Shown here: piece by piece, positions 24,001 to 29,399 of the stretch
Layout: every line of letters begins with the position of its first letter
Position numbering within the stretch: position 1 is the first letter of the stretch
Assembly (NCBI GenBank): GCA_900660155.1
Contig: CABFPE010000350.1
Location: forward strand, 118,113-150,013
DNA from: Hofstenia miamia
Taxonomy: Eukaryota; Xenacoelomorpha; Acoela; Hofsteniidae
DNA length: 31,901 nt
Reading direction: 5' to 3'
The notes under the pieces: generated by a model
Seen by the model: the letters and a program-made list of their open reading frames with translations, nothing else
Told to the model about the DNA's origin: nothing
Databases searched by the model: none
Program-made: the position numbers and the translations under genes

Positions 24001-26666
24001 ATGCGCGAAGCTGTACTACTCCATTTAAAATTGGCTGTCACTCTTCGATTTTTGGCAACTGGTGAAAGCTTTCAAAGCTTGCAATATCAATTTCGCCTGG
24101 GACGTTCAACAATTGGAAAATTTGTCACTGAAGTTTGCTTGGCAATAAAGGAAGTTTTACTAAAGGAACAAATTATCAAGGTATGTATACATAACCTTTT
24201 ACAAATAAAAAAGCTCGGTTAACAAGTAAAAAATCCTAAAAATAATGAAAAGTTAGTAGTTATAAAAACTGTTTTCGGGTTGTAATAAAGTCGTTTGAGT
24301 TGGGGCAGTAGACGTCTGGGGAATCTGAAACTGACTTCCAAGATTTGTACTTGTAGTCTGAGGACTTTGAAGGTGAATCTGGCTTCCAGGAATCTGGGGA
24401 CTTGTAAGTAGGGTACTTTGAAATGAAGAACTTGGAAGTGTTGCTAGATTGTTTGTGATCGCCAAATGCTCCTGATATATGATCGATTGAATATGATATT
24501 TTAGTATGGCCTCAGCGGAGGTTCGAAATTTCCGAATTTCAAAGGCAATACTTTTGCCAAAAGGGGCCCATTCATCTTCCGTTGTTTCGGCCTTTTTAGC
24601 AAAATGTGCAATCGCCATTTGGTATCAGCATCATCTGTATTGGGCCTTTTGTAAACTGGTGTAACCCTTTCCATTTCCTAAAACTATAAGCGTATAATAA
24701 TGGATATTCATCCCAATCCAGCCCGCCCATCCAAATTAATAGTATGCTCATGGTCTAGCCAATGCTAATTTCTTATATTTAGACACCCTCAACTGAAGAA
24801 GAGTAGATTAATGTGTCATCCCATTTTGAAAATCGCTTGAATTTCCCACATTGTATTGGCTGCATTGATGGTAAACACGTACGCATCAGAAAACCTGAAA
24901 AATCAGGTAGTGACTACTACAATTACAAAGGGCTTTTTCAGTATCGTTATTTTGGCCGTATGCGACAGCAGTTACAAGCTAATCTACCTTGATGTCGGCA
25001 TGCTAGGAAAAGCCAGTTATGGCAGATTATTTGTTCGGACTGATCTATATAGTGCGTTAGAATAAAACACTGTCAATTTATCATCACAATGCCCCCTTGG
25101 TGATCGCAAGCTTGATGCTCCTTTTGTTTTGGTTGGAGATGAAGCCTTTGCCTAAAAAGATATTCAATTATCGATTTTCTAGAGCCAGAAGACTTATTAA
25201 ATGCGTTTTGGAGTTTTAGTTGCAAGATTTTGATTCCTAAAAAAAATATGTCTCGATCCTGATAAAGTAACCGATATCTTGTGGGCAACTTGTGTATTAC
25301 ACAACTTTATCATTATGGTTGAAACTGAAAGTTTTGGCGTACCTTTCGATACCATTTCAGATGGACCGGATGGGCATGATCATATATTTAGATTACACGT
25401 TTCCTCCCAATTGCGGAGAGCAATATCATCTGCACATCGTGCACGAGATGAGTTTGCTGACTACTTTGAGGCAGAAGGGTCTGTTCCTTGGCAATGGAAT
25501 TGTCTTAATAACCAACATGTTTTGTTTATATTTTTGTTTTTTTACTTTTTCATTCACTTTCATACGTGCAAGTAATATAATAGTATACCTCGTTGTGCTT
25601 TATATTGTTTTGGCCTTGTCTACTTGGGACAACTGAGCTTTCCAAAAAATGCAATAGCCGAAAAAAGAGGCCTCTTGGATTTATACTCTTCATCGCTGCC
25701 AGAGCCGGAAGCTTTGCTCCTTGAAATTTTATTGAGCTGCTGGGTGTAATAGCTCCTAAGGTTCTTTCATTTGTTTTCTACAGTTTTTCCTGAAAATATA
25801 TAAAAATGTATGCAATAAGCTATATGTGTATTAGAGTAAACAAGAGAAGTTGACACACATACCATCCATATTGAGGACTTCTTCAATATCCAAAAACGCT
25901 TGTTTTCTTTTTTTTAAATTACTTTATTCCTCCAAGCTGGTGTTCCAAATAATTGGAAAACTCTCAATTAAATTGATTAATTCCAAAGAATTTTCTTTAG
26001 TATCTTCCGTATGTGTTACAGACGTCTCCATTGCGTGTTGCACATCAGAACTGAAAGCCAAAACACTTGAACTAATATGTTATTGACCTATTAATCATCT
26101 AATTACTCGAAAAATATCCTGATTTGCAAGATGGCAAAATGTATAATATATTATGCCAAAATCAATAATATGCCAACATAATTAGGGGGTGACACATTAT
26201 AATATTAATAATATGTTATTAATAGTATATTATATATAATAGCGTGTGACACTACCCTAACAGTTTGCAATTATACAACGAATATTTTGCGGCCAACTAA
26301 AAATTTTTCATATAATGAAGTGTTTGTCTTTCTTTTAGGCAGTCCTTACTCTCAAATCAAGGTACATGTATATATCATTTGGTATTTCTAAGTGCCCTGT
26401 TTGTTTTTGTATTTAATTTCAGTTTTAGATTTCTTTTGTTGCAAAATATCTAGCAAATATTCCTTTGATATTTGCATTGGCACGATGGTTGCTTTATTTA
26501 CTATATTTATTATAGTCTGGTTTCTCATTTTTACACTATTCTGATTTAGGATTTTCACAAAGAGGATGAGCCGAAACTGATATCAGAAGATGTAAGTCCA
26601 CATATGAATCGTTCGAGCTCCATTCATTCCGACCTTTCAAACGGTATTATAGAGAAAATTGCTTAA
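4623..26666 (+). CDS. Organellar Na+/H+ exchanger, SLC9A6/7/9-like, 13 exons
   Basis: Electroneutral cation/proton antiporter of the endosomal-Golgi NHE6/7/9 class. Members of the family leak luminal protons in exchange for Na+ or K+ and so set endosome pH. Exons: 4623-4848, 4891-5081, 5121-5198, 5242-5318, 5361-5458, 7105-7210, 7333-7574, 11231-11319, 13701-13926, 19003-19156, 21599-21650, 22928-23101, 26550-26666. Joined length is 1830 nt, 609 residues plus TAA. All introns are GT..AG and phases match at every junction. Visible features are a hydrophobic N-terminus (1-22), TM segment 40-58, [10 protein letters not shown] at about 67-76, SATDP 219-223, [14 protein letters not shown] 245-258 with the conserved Asn250-Asp251 pair, FCGITQAHY 346-354 and [10 protein letters not shown] 445-454. 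FCGITQAHY separates organellar from plasma-membrane NHEs. Vertebrate relatives are about 640-700 residues, with the difference mainly in the tail. The start at 4623 is the only ATG that gives a signal-like N-terminus in frame. Which of NHE6, 7 or 9 it matches cannot be decided, since invertebrates usually have one pre-duplication gene. Confidence 0.93.
4891..5081 (+). CDS. Exchanger exon 2 (second TM, glycosylated loop)
   Basis: Starting after TTTTAG at 4885-4890 gives [12 protein letters not shown], which lines up without gaps with the family pattern YGLIVGAIIRYG. An earlier acceptor ending at 4881 would add three residues. The rest is a variable loop with candidate N-glycosylation sites (NNS, NNT), matching the glycosylated loop of NHE6-class proteins, and ends FRDK. 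Confidence 0.8.
5121..5198 (+). CDS. Exchanger exon 3
   Basis: Twenty-six whole codons reading [20 protein letters not shown] and GYSLKR. This is the highly conserved FxPExFFxxLLPPIIFxAGYSLKR block of Na+/H+ exchangers. Flanked by introns of 39 and 43 nt. Confidence 0.92.
5242..5318 (+). CDS. Exchanger exon 4
   Basis: Reads [20 protein letters not shown] then SCIIV, matching the [21 protein letters not shown] block of the family. It ends in phase 2 at GG|GTAATTC. Confidence 0.92.
5361..5458 (+). CDS. Exchanger exon 5 ([15 protein letters not shown])
   Basis: Reads [12 protein letters not shown] followed by [16 protein letters not shown], the conserved TDCLLFGAIVSATDP segment. The Asp of ATDP lies in the ion pathway of the family. 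Splits codon 224 (V). Confidence 0.93.
5459..7104 (+). other. Intron 5 (1.65 kb)
   Basis: First long intron, starting gtaattcttct and ending gcaattttag. No supported gene, RNA or transposon inside. Short frames near 5500 and 6315-6524 (minus) look random. Confidence 0.75.
7105..7210 (+). CDS. Exchanger exon 6 ([14 protein letters not shown] active site)
   Basis: Reads [20 protein letters not shown] then [15 protein letters not shown]. The Asn-Asp pair (residues 250-251) corresponds to the ND motif of electroneutral CPA1 exchangers, whose Asp binds the cation. Ends in phase 2 before a perfect GTAAGT donor. Confidence 0.96.
7333..7574 (+). CDS. Exchanger exon 7
   Basis: Longest exon (242 nt). 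Codes for the luminal loop and two TMs: a variable start ([12 protein letters not shown]), the [20 protein letters not shown] helix equivalent to NHE6 [21 protein letters not shown], and [15 protein letters not shown], equivalent to SWSTFLLAEAWGFTG. Intron 6 before it is 122 nt. Confidence 0.94.
7960..8297 (+). mobile_element. Decayed 3' end of a probable non-LTR retrotransposon
   Basis: A GC-richer block in intron 7 contains a broken reading frame ending at about 8250 with [14 protein letters not shown] and a TGA stop. After a short 3' tail with AATAAA (8289-8294) comes (ATT)n. A frame remnant, polyadenylation-like signal and simple-repeat tail are the layout of a 5'-truncated LINE of the microsatellite-tailed kind. 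The upstream frame has at least one stop. I cannot name the clade, and the left boundary is approximate. Confidence 0.5.
8298..8357 (+). repeat. (ATT)n microsatellite
   Basis: About 19 ATT units following aataaagtcattgatt. Probably the replicated tail of the adjoining non-LTR fragment. The isoleucine-run frame across it is not a gene. Confidence 0.92.
8981..9230 (+). repeat. Dispersed repeat with ACCTCC/GGAGGT hairpin (copy 1)
   Basis: Opens with acctccgccaaggaggt, a 6-bp perfect inverted repeat around a 5-nt spacer. It runs through ttttcaccagaggtgcgtct and gatccggggaacac to ggtctgcgctctccgagtgc. From memory this resembles a repeat family widespread in marine invertebrate genomes, but I cannot confirm that or give a Repbase name. 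Local GC is higher than in the flanks. The open 85-codon frame across it is probably incidental. Confidence 0.6.
9537..9812 (+). mobile_element. Tigger/pogo-like element, 5' part (duplicate copy)
   Basis: Same sequence as 10690-10965, truncated by the N at 9813. It opens with cagtcaaacctcggttatcg, a Tigger-like terminal sequence, and is rich in ttcgaac-type subterminal motifs. It exists only because the contig overlap is written twice, if the artefact reading is right. Confidence 0.55.
9814..10965 (+). repeat. Exact 1152-bp direct duplication, copy 2
   Basis: Second copy of 8661-9812, starting straight after the N at 9813. It continues into ggatccaaagaaaaattg, so this copy joins naturally to the downstream flank and copy 1 to the upstream flank. 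Confidence 0.9.
10134..10383 (+). repeat. Dispersed repeat with ACCTCC/GGAGGT hairpin (copy 2)
   Basis: Second written copy of the repeat at 8981-9230, offset by 1153 bp. Its boundaries are approximate. No coding assignment. Confidence 0.6.
10690..11035 (+). mobile_element. Internally deleted Tigger/pogo-like DNA transposon
   Basis: Begins with the terminal-like cagtcaaacctcggttatcg. Next come the 5' leader and an ATG reading MDPKKN at 10963, which resembles the start of Tigger-type transposases. It then passes almost at once into 3'-terminal-like sequence (cggttttcgaacaaatcac, ttcgaacagccttctcgaa, gaattatgtttgag). A full element would end in the complement of cctcggtt, which is absent, so the 3' tip is lost or diverged. 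It is non-autonomous and dead. Confidence 0.55.
11231..11319 (+). CDS. Exchanger exon 8 (FCGITQAHY organellar signature)
   Basis: Reads [20 protein letters not shown] then [10 protein letters not shown], matching [21 protein letters not shown] of NHE6/7/9. Plasma-membrane NHEs carry a different sequence here, so this exon supports the organellar assignment. Phase 0 donor AAA|GTATTA. The join to exon 9 is one residue shorter than NHE6. Confidence 0.95.
11823..11910 (+). mobile_element. Possible hAT-type transposon end
   Basis: Starts tagtgctggatccggtcg and holds several accggtta/ccggttaat motifs. Many hAT termini begin cagtgctgg or tagtgctgg with ccggttaa subterminal repeats. I see no matching opposite end and no transposase, so this would be a solo or degenerate end. 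Confidence 0.35.
12671..12788. other. Assembly gap of 96 N inside a poly-G run
   Basis: Eleven G at 12671-12681, 96 N at 12682-12777, then eleven G at 12778-12788. The G runs on both sides suggest a homopolymer or G-rich tract that could not be read through. The frames crossing it have unknown residues and should be ignored. Intron 8 (11320-13700) otherwise shows no gene. Confidence 0.9.
13152..13191. repeat. Two copies of a 12-bp palindrome
   Basis: gctgttaacagc, itself a perfect palindrome with a central HpaI-type GTTAAC, occurs at 13152-13163 and 13180-13191. The copies are flanked by aaacagc and cctttt, so the pair can also fold as a larger stem-loop. No function is known to me. Confidence 0.8.
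13515..13544. repeat. (AT)n microsatellite
   Basis: Alternating AT run of about 30 bp in intron 8. Spurious frames cross it. Confidence 0.85.
13701..13926 (+). CDS. Exchanger exon 9
   Basis: Reads [20 protein letters not shown], a TM hairpin with [33 protein letters not shown] and [11 protein letters not shown]. Each block matches NHE6 ([48 protein letters not shown]). Ends in phase 1. Confidence 0.96.
13927..15199. other. Intron 9, 5' part, no gene seen
   Basis: AT-rich sequence with dense stops. Around 14200-14310 a short GC-richer patch (ggcctggcgcaaacatcagg, gaagggccccgcac) may be an old repeat fragment, but I cannot name it. Confidence 0.5.
15027..15061. repeat. (TA)n microsatellite
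   Basis: Alternating TA run with one early interruption, within intron 9. Confidence 0.85.
15879..16328 (-). pseudogene. Minus-strand coding-like segment, 149 open codons, unassigned
   Basis: Longest uninterrupted minus-strand frame in intron 9. It reads [16 protein letters not shown], then [36 protein letters not shown] and a Cys-containing stretch ([15 protein letters not shown]). Composition is protein-like, with mixed helices and few low-complexity runs. Stops lie directly upstream in the same frame, no acceptor joins it in phase to the next minus segment, and I do not recognise the family. It could be an exon of an undetected antisense gene or, more likely, a gene relic. Confidence 0.45.
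16605..16838 (-). pseudogene. Minus-strand coding-like segment ([13 protein letters not shown])
   Basis: About 77 open codons on the minus strand reading [52 protein letters not shown] and a TAA. It lacks an ATG. A second minus frame just beyond it reads CHEELV, stop, [11 protein letters not shown], up to KEKE-like charge. A 39-nt GT..AG span (gtattaactg to cttgtttag) sits at the frame change but does not restore one clean frame. It looks like the same kind of relic as 15879-16328. Family unknown. Confidence 0.4.
17897..18060 (-). pseudogene. Minus-strand coding-like segment ([15 protein letters not shown])
   Basis: Open minus frame reading [20 protein letters not shown], then [19 protein letters not shown] and TDKVASL before a TAG. 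The same frame continues [13 protein letters not shown] to a TGA. Dense charged and aromatic residues and a single internal stop suggest decayed coding sequence. No family recognised. Confidence 0.4.
18452..18718 (-). pseudogene. Minus-strand coding-like segment, 88 codons
   Basis: Reads [38 protein letters not shown] and [17 protein letters not shown] before a stop. The overlapping + frame (18436-18753) is the shadow. It lies just upstream, in the minus direction, of the 17.9-18.06 kb segment and may belong to the same relic. Unassigned. Confidence 0.3.
19003..19156 (+). CDS. Exchanger exon 10 ([10 protein letters not shown])
   Basis: Reads [20 protein letters not shown] then [20 protein letters not shown] and [17 protein letters not shown][IM]AFALAIR is one of the most conserved NHE blocks, with its Arg447 essential in characterised members. 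[18 protein letters not shown] is the last TM. Ends in phase 2. Confidence 0.96.
19157..19719. other. Intron 10, 5' part
   Basis: AT-rich. The 69-codon + frame at 19320-19529 is phenylalanine-rich from T runs and not convincing. No other feature. Confidence 0.5.
19720..21480 (-). pseudogene. Long decayed minus-strand coding region, unassigned
   Basis: Read right to left, near-continuous protein-like frames cover about 1.75 kb. From 21468: [43 protein letters not shown]. After a frame change come [37 protein letters not shown] and [16 protein letters not shown]. Then [95 protein letters not shown] with a [23 protein letters not shown], and finally 19737-20015. There are several frameshifts and stops but little other noise, and GC is higher than in flanking introns. 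The first segment follows an acceptor-like caacttag. I do not recognise the protein. It may be a processed or fragmented pseudogene, or exons of a large antisense gene. Confidence 0.5.
21599..21650 (+). CDS. Exchanger exon 11 (short linker)
   Basis: Seventeen codons, [17 protein letters not shown], after the split Arg of exon 10. RVGVDxDxE is the start of the cytosolic tail in NHE6 (RVGVDSDQEHLGVPENE). Both phases fit. Confidence 0.9.
21651..22927. other. Intron 11
   Basis: 1277 bp, AT-rich. The 79-codon minus frame at 22564-22803 ([17 protein letters not shown]) is weak and unassigned. Nothing else supported. Confidence 0.6.
22928..23101 (+). CDS. Exchanger exon 12 (cytosolic tail)
   Basis: Reads [27 protein letters not shown] and [17 protein letters not shown]. 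It aligns with the NHE6 tail block [21 protein letters not shown] and TLPACCGPIARCL. Ends in phase 0 before a GTAAGT donor. Confidence 0.93.
23150..23260 (+). repeat. 33-bp direct repeat pair in intron 12
   Basis: The 33-bp unit beginning tacttttaagcttttcattg and ending catgcaaact occurs at 23150-23182 and 23228-23260 without visible change, separated by 45 bp of unrelated sequence. Possibly a small local duplication or excision scar. Confidence 0.85.
23572..23636 (+). repeat. Left terminal inverted repeat with internal hairpin
   Basis: Starts tagtgtcacacgctattat and ends ggggtgacac at 23627-23636. The outer gtgtcac and inner gtgacac are complementary, so this end can fold on itself around an AT-rich core. 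Confidence 0.8.
23816..24180 (+). pseudogene. Harbinger transposase, N-terminal exon (frameshifted)
   Basis: Starts in one frame with [39 protein letters not shown], the usual lead-in of Harbinger transposases. It then shifts at about 23933 and continues [59 protein letters not shown]. [22 protein letters not shown] is the diagnostic helix-turn-helix region before the DDE domain. The exon ends AAG|GTATGT. One frameshift kills the frame, and no intact start is seen. Confidence 0.9.
24253..24677 (-). pseudogene. Harbinger accessory protein, C-terminal exon (BESS-like)
   Basis: Minus strand. After an acceptor gttttag it reads [20 protein letters not shown]. After a frame change follow [36 protein letters not shown] and a Gln/Ser/Thr/Pro-rich tail ending at 24253. 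The FGKSxAxxxRKF ... IQxIxxxxH pattern is the BESS-like helix found at the C-terminus of MADF-type proteins of Harbinger elements. It lies wholly within the transposase intron 24181-24782. Confidence 0.75.
24783..25575 (+). pseudogene. Harbinger transposase, DDE catalytic exon (dead)
   Basis: Follows acceptor tatatttag. Reads TPSTEEE, stop in place of the usual Trp, [19 protein letters not shown] (first catalytic Asp at 24867-24869), then shifts into [27 protein letters not shown] carries the second Asp at 25138-25140, followed by a stop. At about 25175-25215 [11 protein letters not shown] runs into a small deletion and an extra T where the family has ENAFG, so the third acidic residue is missing. 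The C-terminus is intact: [16 protein letters not shown] and [23 protein letters not shown]_Tnp_4 family. Several stops and at least two frameshifts. Confidence 0.92.
25620..25789 (-). pseudogene. Harbinger accessory protein, MADF second exon
   Basis: Minus strand after acceptor tatattttcag. It reads KTVENK, TGA where MADF proteins have Trp, [38 protein letters not shown], matching the MADF pattern VKxxWKNLRDxYxxExxK ... WxYFxxxxFL. Closed by TAG at 25620. A GTAGAC just before that stop could be the donor of a 0.94-kb intron to the BESS exon, but the phases no longer match. Confidence 0.78.
25863..26031 (-). pseudogene. Harbinger accessory protein, MADF first exon
   Basis: Minus strand. ATG at 26031 gives [20 protein letters not shown] then [15 protein letters not shown], the LIxxVxxxPxLWD start of MADF domains. 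A stop and frame change follow, then [17 protein letters not shown] up to donor ATG|GTATGT. Intron 25790-25862 is 73 nt. The + frame 25850-26086 is its shadow. Confidence 0.78.
26186..26254 (-). repeat. Right terminal inverted repeat
   Basis: Complement opens tagtgtcacacgctattat, matching the left end. It holds ggggtgacac at its inner edge (26186-26195) in the same orientation as the left copy, and an AT-rich core with ttattaat motifs. Confidence 0.8.
26550..26666 (+). CDS. Exchanger terminal exon 13
   Basis: Phase 0 after acceptor gatttag. Reads [38 protein letters not shown] and TAA at 26664-26666. [11 protein letters not shown] resembles the acidic DDDSDLILNDGD stretch of the NHE6 tail. 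A GTAAGT lies inside (after SED), so an alternative splice to a further exon cannot be excluded, but the read-through gives a clean stop. Confidence 0.75.
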   Translation, partial: DFHKEDEPKLISEDVSPHMNRSSSIHSDLSNGIIEKIA

Positions 26667-26751
26667 GTCACTTTTGAAGATTATTTTAATATAGTCACAA
26701 AAGGATTTAAGTCTCTTTTTATTAATGCTTTTTATAAACAAAAATATTTGG

Positions 26752-26754
<3 letters not shown>

Positions 26755-26791
<37 letters not shown>
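26755..26791. repeat. (TA)n microsatellite in the probable 3' UTR
   Basis: Alternating TA run about 90 bp after the exchanger stop codon. Confidence 0.88.
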
Positions 26792-26794
<3 letters not shown>

Positions 26795-27053
26795 TTTGAA
26801 TTCTGTACTTGCAGCTCTTAAAAACTGGTTTCTGTAAGTAAATGTCAGAAAAAACTTGTAAGCGCATTCGGTTTAATTAGTCAACGTAGACACTTCCGAT
26901 GGATACAATTTTGAGATTTTTCTCATACACCATTATGGTGCATATTAATCTCTGCAATGTTTGTATGAAAAATTTTAAATTTTTCATTGAATGCTGTAAA
27001 AACAAAATATATACGGCTGTATTTACGTGTTAACGCTTGTCAAGCTCAAATTC

Positions 27054-27350
27054 TTAACCAGGTTCTCCAGCACCATTTTCTGCAGATTTTCGAGAAACTC
27101 TATCAGGTTGTCTGTTAATTTGCTGCAATTCACGTCTGTTTGTTTTTGCAATGTTTAGGCAGCAATGGATAGCAACCATATCTTTATTTCGATAAGCGGT
27201 GGCAATTATTGATACAAATTATAATCTTCCATGATTTCGATTGATGGCGGACATCCGTTCTCTCTTTCATCACAAACAAGAATGAAATCGTGTCTCATCG
27301 TATGCGTGGTTGTTGTCTGTATGCTCAATCGACGCAGAAAAATAATCGAG
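27054..27350 (-). pseudogene. Minus-strand coding-like segment, C-terminal looking
   Basis: In three frames joined by small shifts it reads DYFSASIEHTDNNHAYDETR; FILVCDERENGCPPSIEIME and DYNLYQ; then IATAYRNKDMVAIHCCLNIA, KTNRRELQQINRQPDRVS and ENGAGEPG with TAA at 27054-27056. The residues look strongly protein-coding, but I do not recognise the family. A gttaag follows EPG, so this could also be an exon end rather than a C-terminus. It faces the exchanger tail to tail, with about 390 bp between stops. Confidence 0.45.
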
Positions 27351-27377
27351 TAGAAATTCATTCAATTAAACCCAACA

Positions 27378-27405
27378 CTATATATATATATATATATATA
27401 TATAT
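27378..27405. repeat. (TA)n microsatellite
   Basis: Alternating TA run between two minus-strand coding-like segments. Confidence 0.85.
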
Positions 27406-27536
27406 CCTCTTTATTTATTATGACTTTGCAAATGTTATTTGTTCTACTCTTAACAAATATATACGTTAAACCTTATCAATAACGATATTATTTCTTATCC
27501 AATTTGAAATTTTTCAAACATGCTTCAACAAGTGTC

Positions 27537-27542
27537 AATAAA
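27537..27542 (+). terminator. Possible polyadenylation signal for the exchanger
   Basis: AATAAA about 870 bp after the stop codon. It overlaps the antisense coding-like region, and in AT-rich DNA such hexamers are common by chance, so support is weak. Confidence 0.2.
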
Positions 27543-27569
27543 TGTGAAAATGCCAATATAAGTGTGACT

Positions 27570-28240
27570 GCTATGATTTTGAAATACAGCTTGACAGCTT
27601 CTTGGCATGGATGATATCAAATCCTTTATGATGGCGCCATCCATTACAGTAAATATTCGATTAAAGGCTTCGAACAGTTCTTGGTAGCAATGGAAAATGA
27701 TTCAATCGACGTCCTGCTTCATTATAGAGCAGTGATTCTCTATCTTGTTTAACAATAGAAAGTCCGAGTGGTCAAATTTGGCAACTTTGCACATCTTAAA
27801 TGCATTTGTAATGCCTCATTTAATGAGAATTAAAATAGAAAAACAGCTTATTTTGTTCTTCTGACACTTTTCTTTCATTTGCTTTGTTTTCGTTAGTTTT
27901 ACTTGAATGAGTCAATTCTGACAACTGCATGAATTTAAGATATAGAATCTTTAGACTTTCTAGTGTTAAGTCAGGATTCACACATATGGTCGAAGACTCA
28001 ATGGCATTATTCCTGAAAATATTGTTTAGGTCATAATTCCGAATTTTGTTCCAAGGGAAACAAGAAATGAACCGTAGTGATCTGGGGACCATTCCATTGT
28101 GTATATTTTAACACTGTCAGTTACACTCATTCGCTGGAAAACAAGCTGGTGCAGATAATATTGACTTGATTTATCAACAAGCACATAAATCGCGACAAAC
28201 CATGGGATGATTCCAGCAAAATGGTTGCAACAGTTTTTTA
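27570..28240 (-). pseudogene. Minus-strand coding-like region with frame breaks
   Basis: From the right it reads HFAGIIPWFVAIYVLVDKSS, QYYLHQLVFQRMSV, VKIYTMEWSPDHYGSFLVSL to a TAA. An overlapping frame carries PWNKIRNYDLNNIF, NPDLTLESLKILYLKFMQLS and a charged linker (27820-28092). After another shift come AFKMCKVAKFDHSDFLLLNK, IENHCSIMKQDVD, a TGA, then IIFHCYQELFEAFNRIFTVM and DGAIIKDLISSMPRSCQAVF. Three or more disruptions in 670 bp argue for a pseudogene. Unassigned. Confidence 0.45.
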
Positions 28241-28529
28241 ATTTAAATTCTCTCCATACTTAAAACTCAGATAATATCAGATAATATCAACACTAAGGTT
28301 CAGATAATATGTAAGTAGATTCCGTGGAAGAAACAATAATACTTTTTATATGGAAAGGTTACCCAAGTTTAGAATATTGAAATATTTTTTAAAGATTAAC
28401 CCTATTCCCTCTTCCGTTACTGTCAAGTTGCAAACCGCTTTGACCATATTTTTGAACCCATTCATCCAAGAAGATTATAAAATTTAGAAATCCTTTGATA
28501 TGAACACATCTTCATTACTCAATCTTCTC

Positions 28530-28740
28530 CAAATAGGTGTTTTTCTTCTGAATTAACTATGAATTTGTAACACAGAAATTTATCAGGAGGAAAATATTTA
28601 AGCATGAAATTAATGAAAGAGTTGAAACTTTCGAACTCCTTTTGACTTTTGTGGTATTTCCAAGGATCAAAGAAAAACTTTCAGGTGTCACTTTCAACTG
28701 TGTCGAAGACTTTGCAGGTGGCTATAAATCAGAAGCAGAA
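28530..28740 (-). pseudogene. Minus-strand coding-like segment (FPPDKFLCYKF)
   Basis: Open minus frame KFFFDPWKYHKSQKEFESFN, SFINFMLKYFPPDKFLCYKF, IVNSEEKHLFGED to a TGA, with DTVESDT and a stop before it. Rich in aromatic and charged residues like its neighbours. Same relic block. No family recognised. Confidence 0.42.
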
Positions 28741-29096
28741 ACAGCATGAATATGACAGGCTACACAACTGCTTCCAAGCATGAATTTGACGTCTACACAA
28801 TTGCATTGAACAGAATGGGAACTAGTTTGAAGTCACACATTTATAATTTGTTTCTATAAGTAATTATATTGCTTCTAGTTATAAAATTGCCATATTTTTT
28901 ATACAGCCCTCTCAATTTCTGTCATATTTTACTACATGCTTTAAAACTGTTATTTTTGTCATAGCCACTTCTAAAGTTGAAGTGAATCTGACAAACTTAC
29001 TTTCACCAATTACCTTTATTAACAAGAGAACATTTAAATTGAAAAATGGTCATTTTTTACAAACAGTTAAAAATGAGTTAGTGGAAATTTTGTGTC

Positions 29097-29357
29097 TTAT
29101 TTTTTAGCGAAACATTGATGATGTCCACTTTCTTCTAATATAATTTTATTTAGATGTTTTCTGCATTTCCAAAGACGTTGGTGATGATGACAACTCGGGC
29201 ATAGACAAACTTGCTCTTTGCATAGATCATTATACTTAATGCTAGTTTTCGTGCTAAGCGGATAATTCCCGCTATCTTTGTAATTAACTTTATTTTTTAA
29301 TTGGTGTATAAAATGAAAAATTAGTTTAATTTTTAAACTTGTTGCATACTTATGCAA
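29097..29357 (-). pseudogene. Minus-strand Cys/His-rich segment
   Basis: Frame reads KDSGNYPLSTKTSIKYNDLC, KEQVCLCPSCHHHQRLWKC, RKHLNKIILEESGHHQCFAKK and stop. The spacing CxCxxCHHH...C...H...HHxC could bind zinc, but it fits no finger class I can name. The N-terminal part (LKIKLIFHFIHQLKNK) is less convincing. It may be the upstream end of the 27.05-28.74 kb relic. Confidence 0.35.
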
Positions 29358-29399
29358 TAGTTTATCTACTCATTCGTGTTTAAGCATTTTTAAATTCAC

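Larger units (their letters stand above)
23572..26254. mobile_element. Decayed PIF/Harbinger-type DNA transposon (about 2.68 kb)
   Basis: Bounded by terminal inverted repeats opening tagtgtcacacgctattat at the left and closing ataatagcgtgtgacacta at the right. About 19 outer bases match, with AT-rich inner continuations (ttattaataat). It encodes a DDE transposase on + and a MADF/BESS-type accessory protein on -, the two-protein content of PIF/Harbinger elements. Outside the repeats the flanks are gtc and ccc. A TA at each end may be a 2-bp target duplication or part of the repeat, so the usual 3-bp TWA duplication is not clear. It sits in intron 12 of the exchanger. Both genes are broken. Confidence 0.88.

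Noticed and set aside
26339..26361. Possible 23-nt micro-exon (tttag before, gtacat after)
   Set aside because: Its length shifts the frame of exon 13 into an early stop, and the exchanger is in phase without it.
15633..29357. Reading TGA as tryptophan to repair the minus-strand frames
   Set aside because: TAA and TAG stops and frameshifts also interrupt these frames, and nothing in the intact exchanger gene suggests a variant code.
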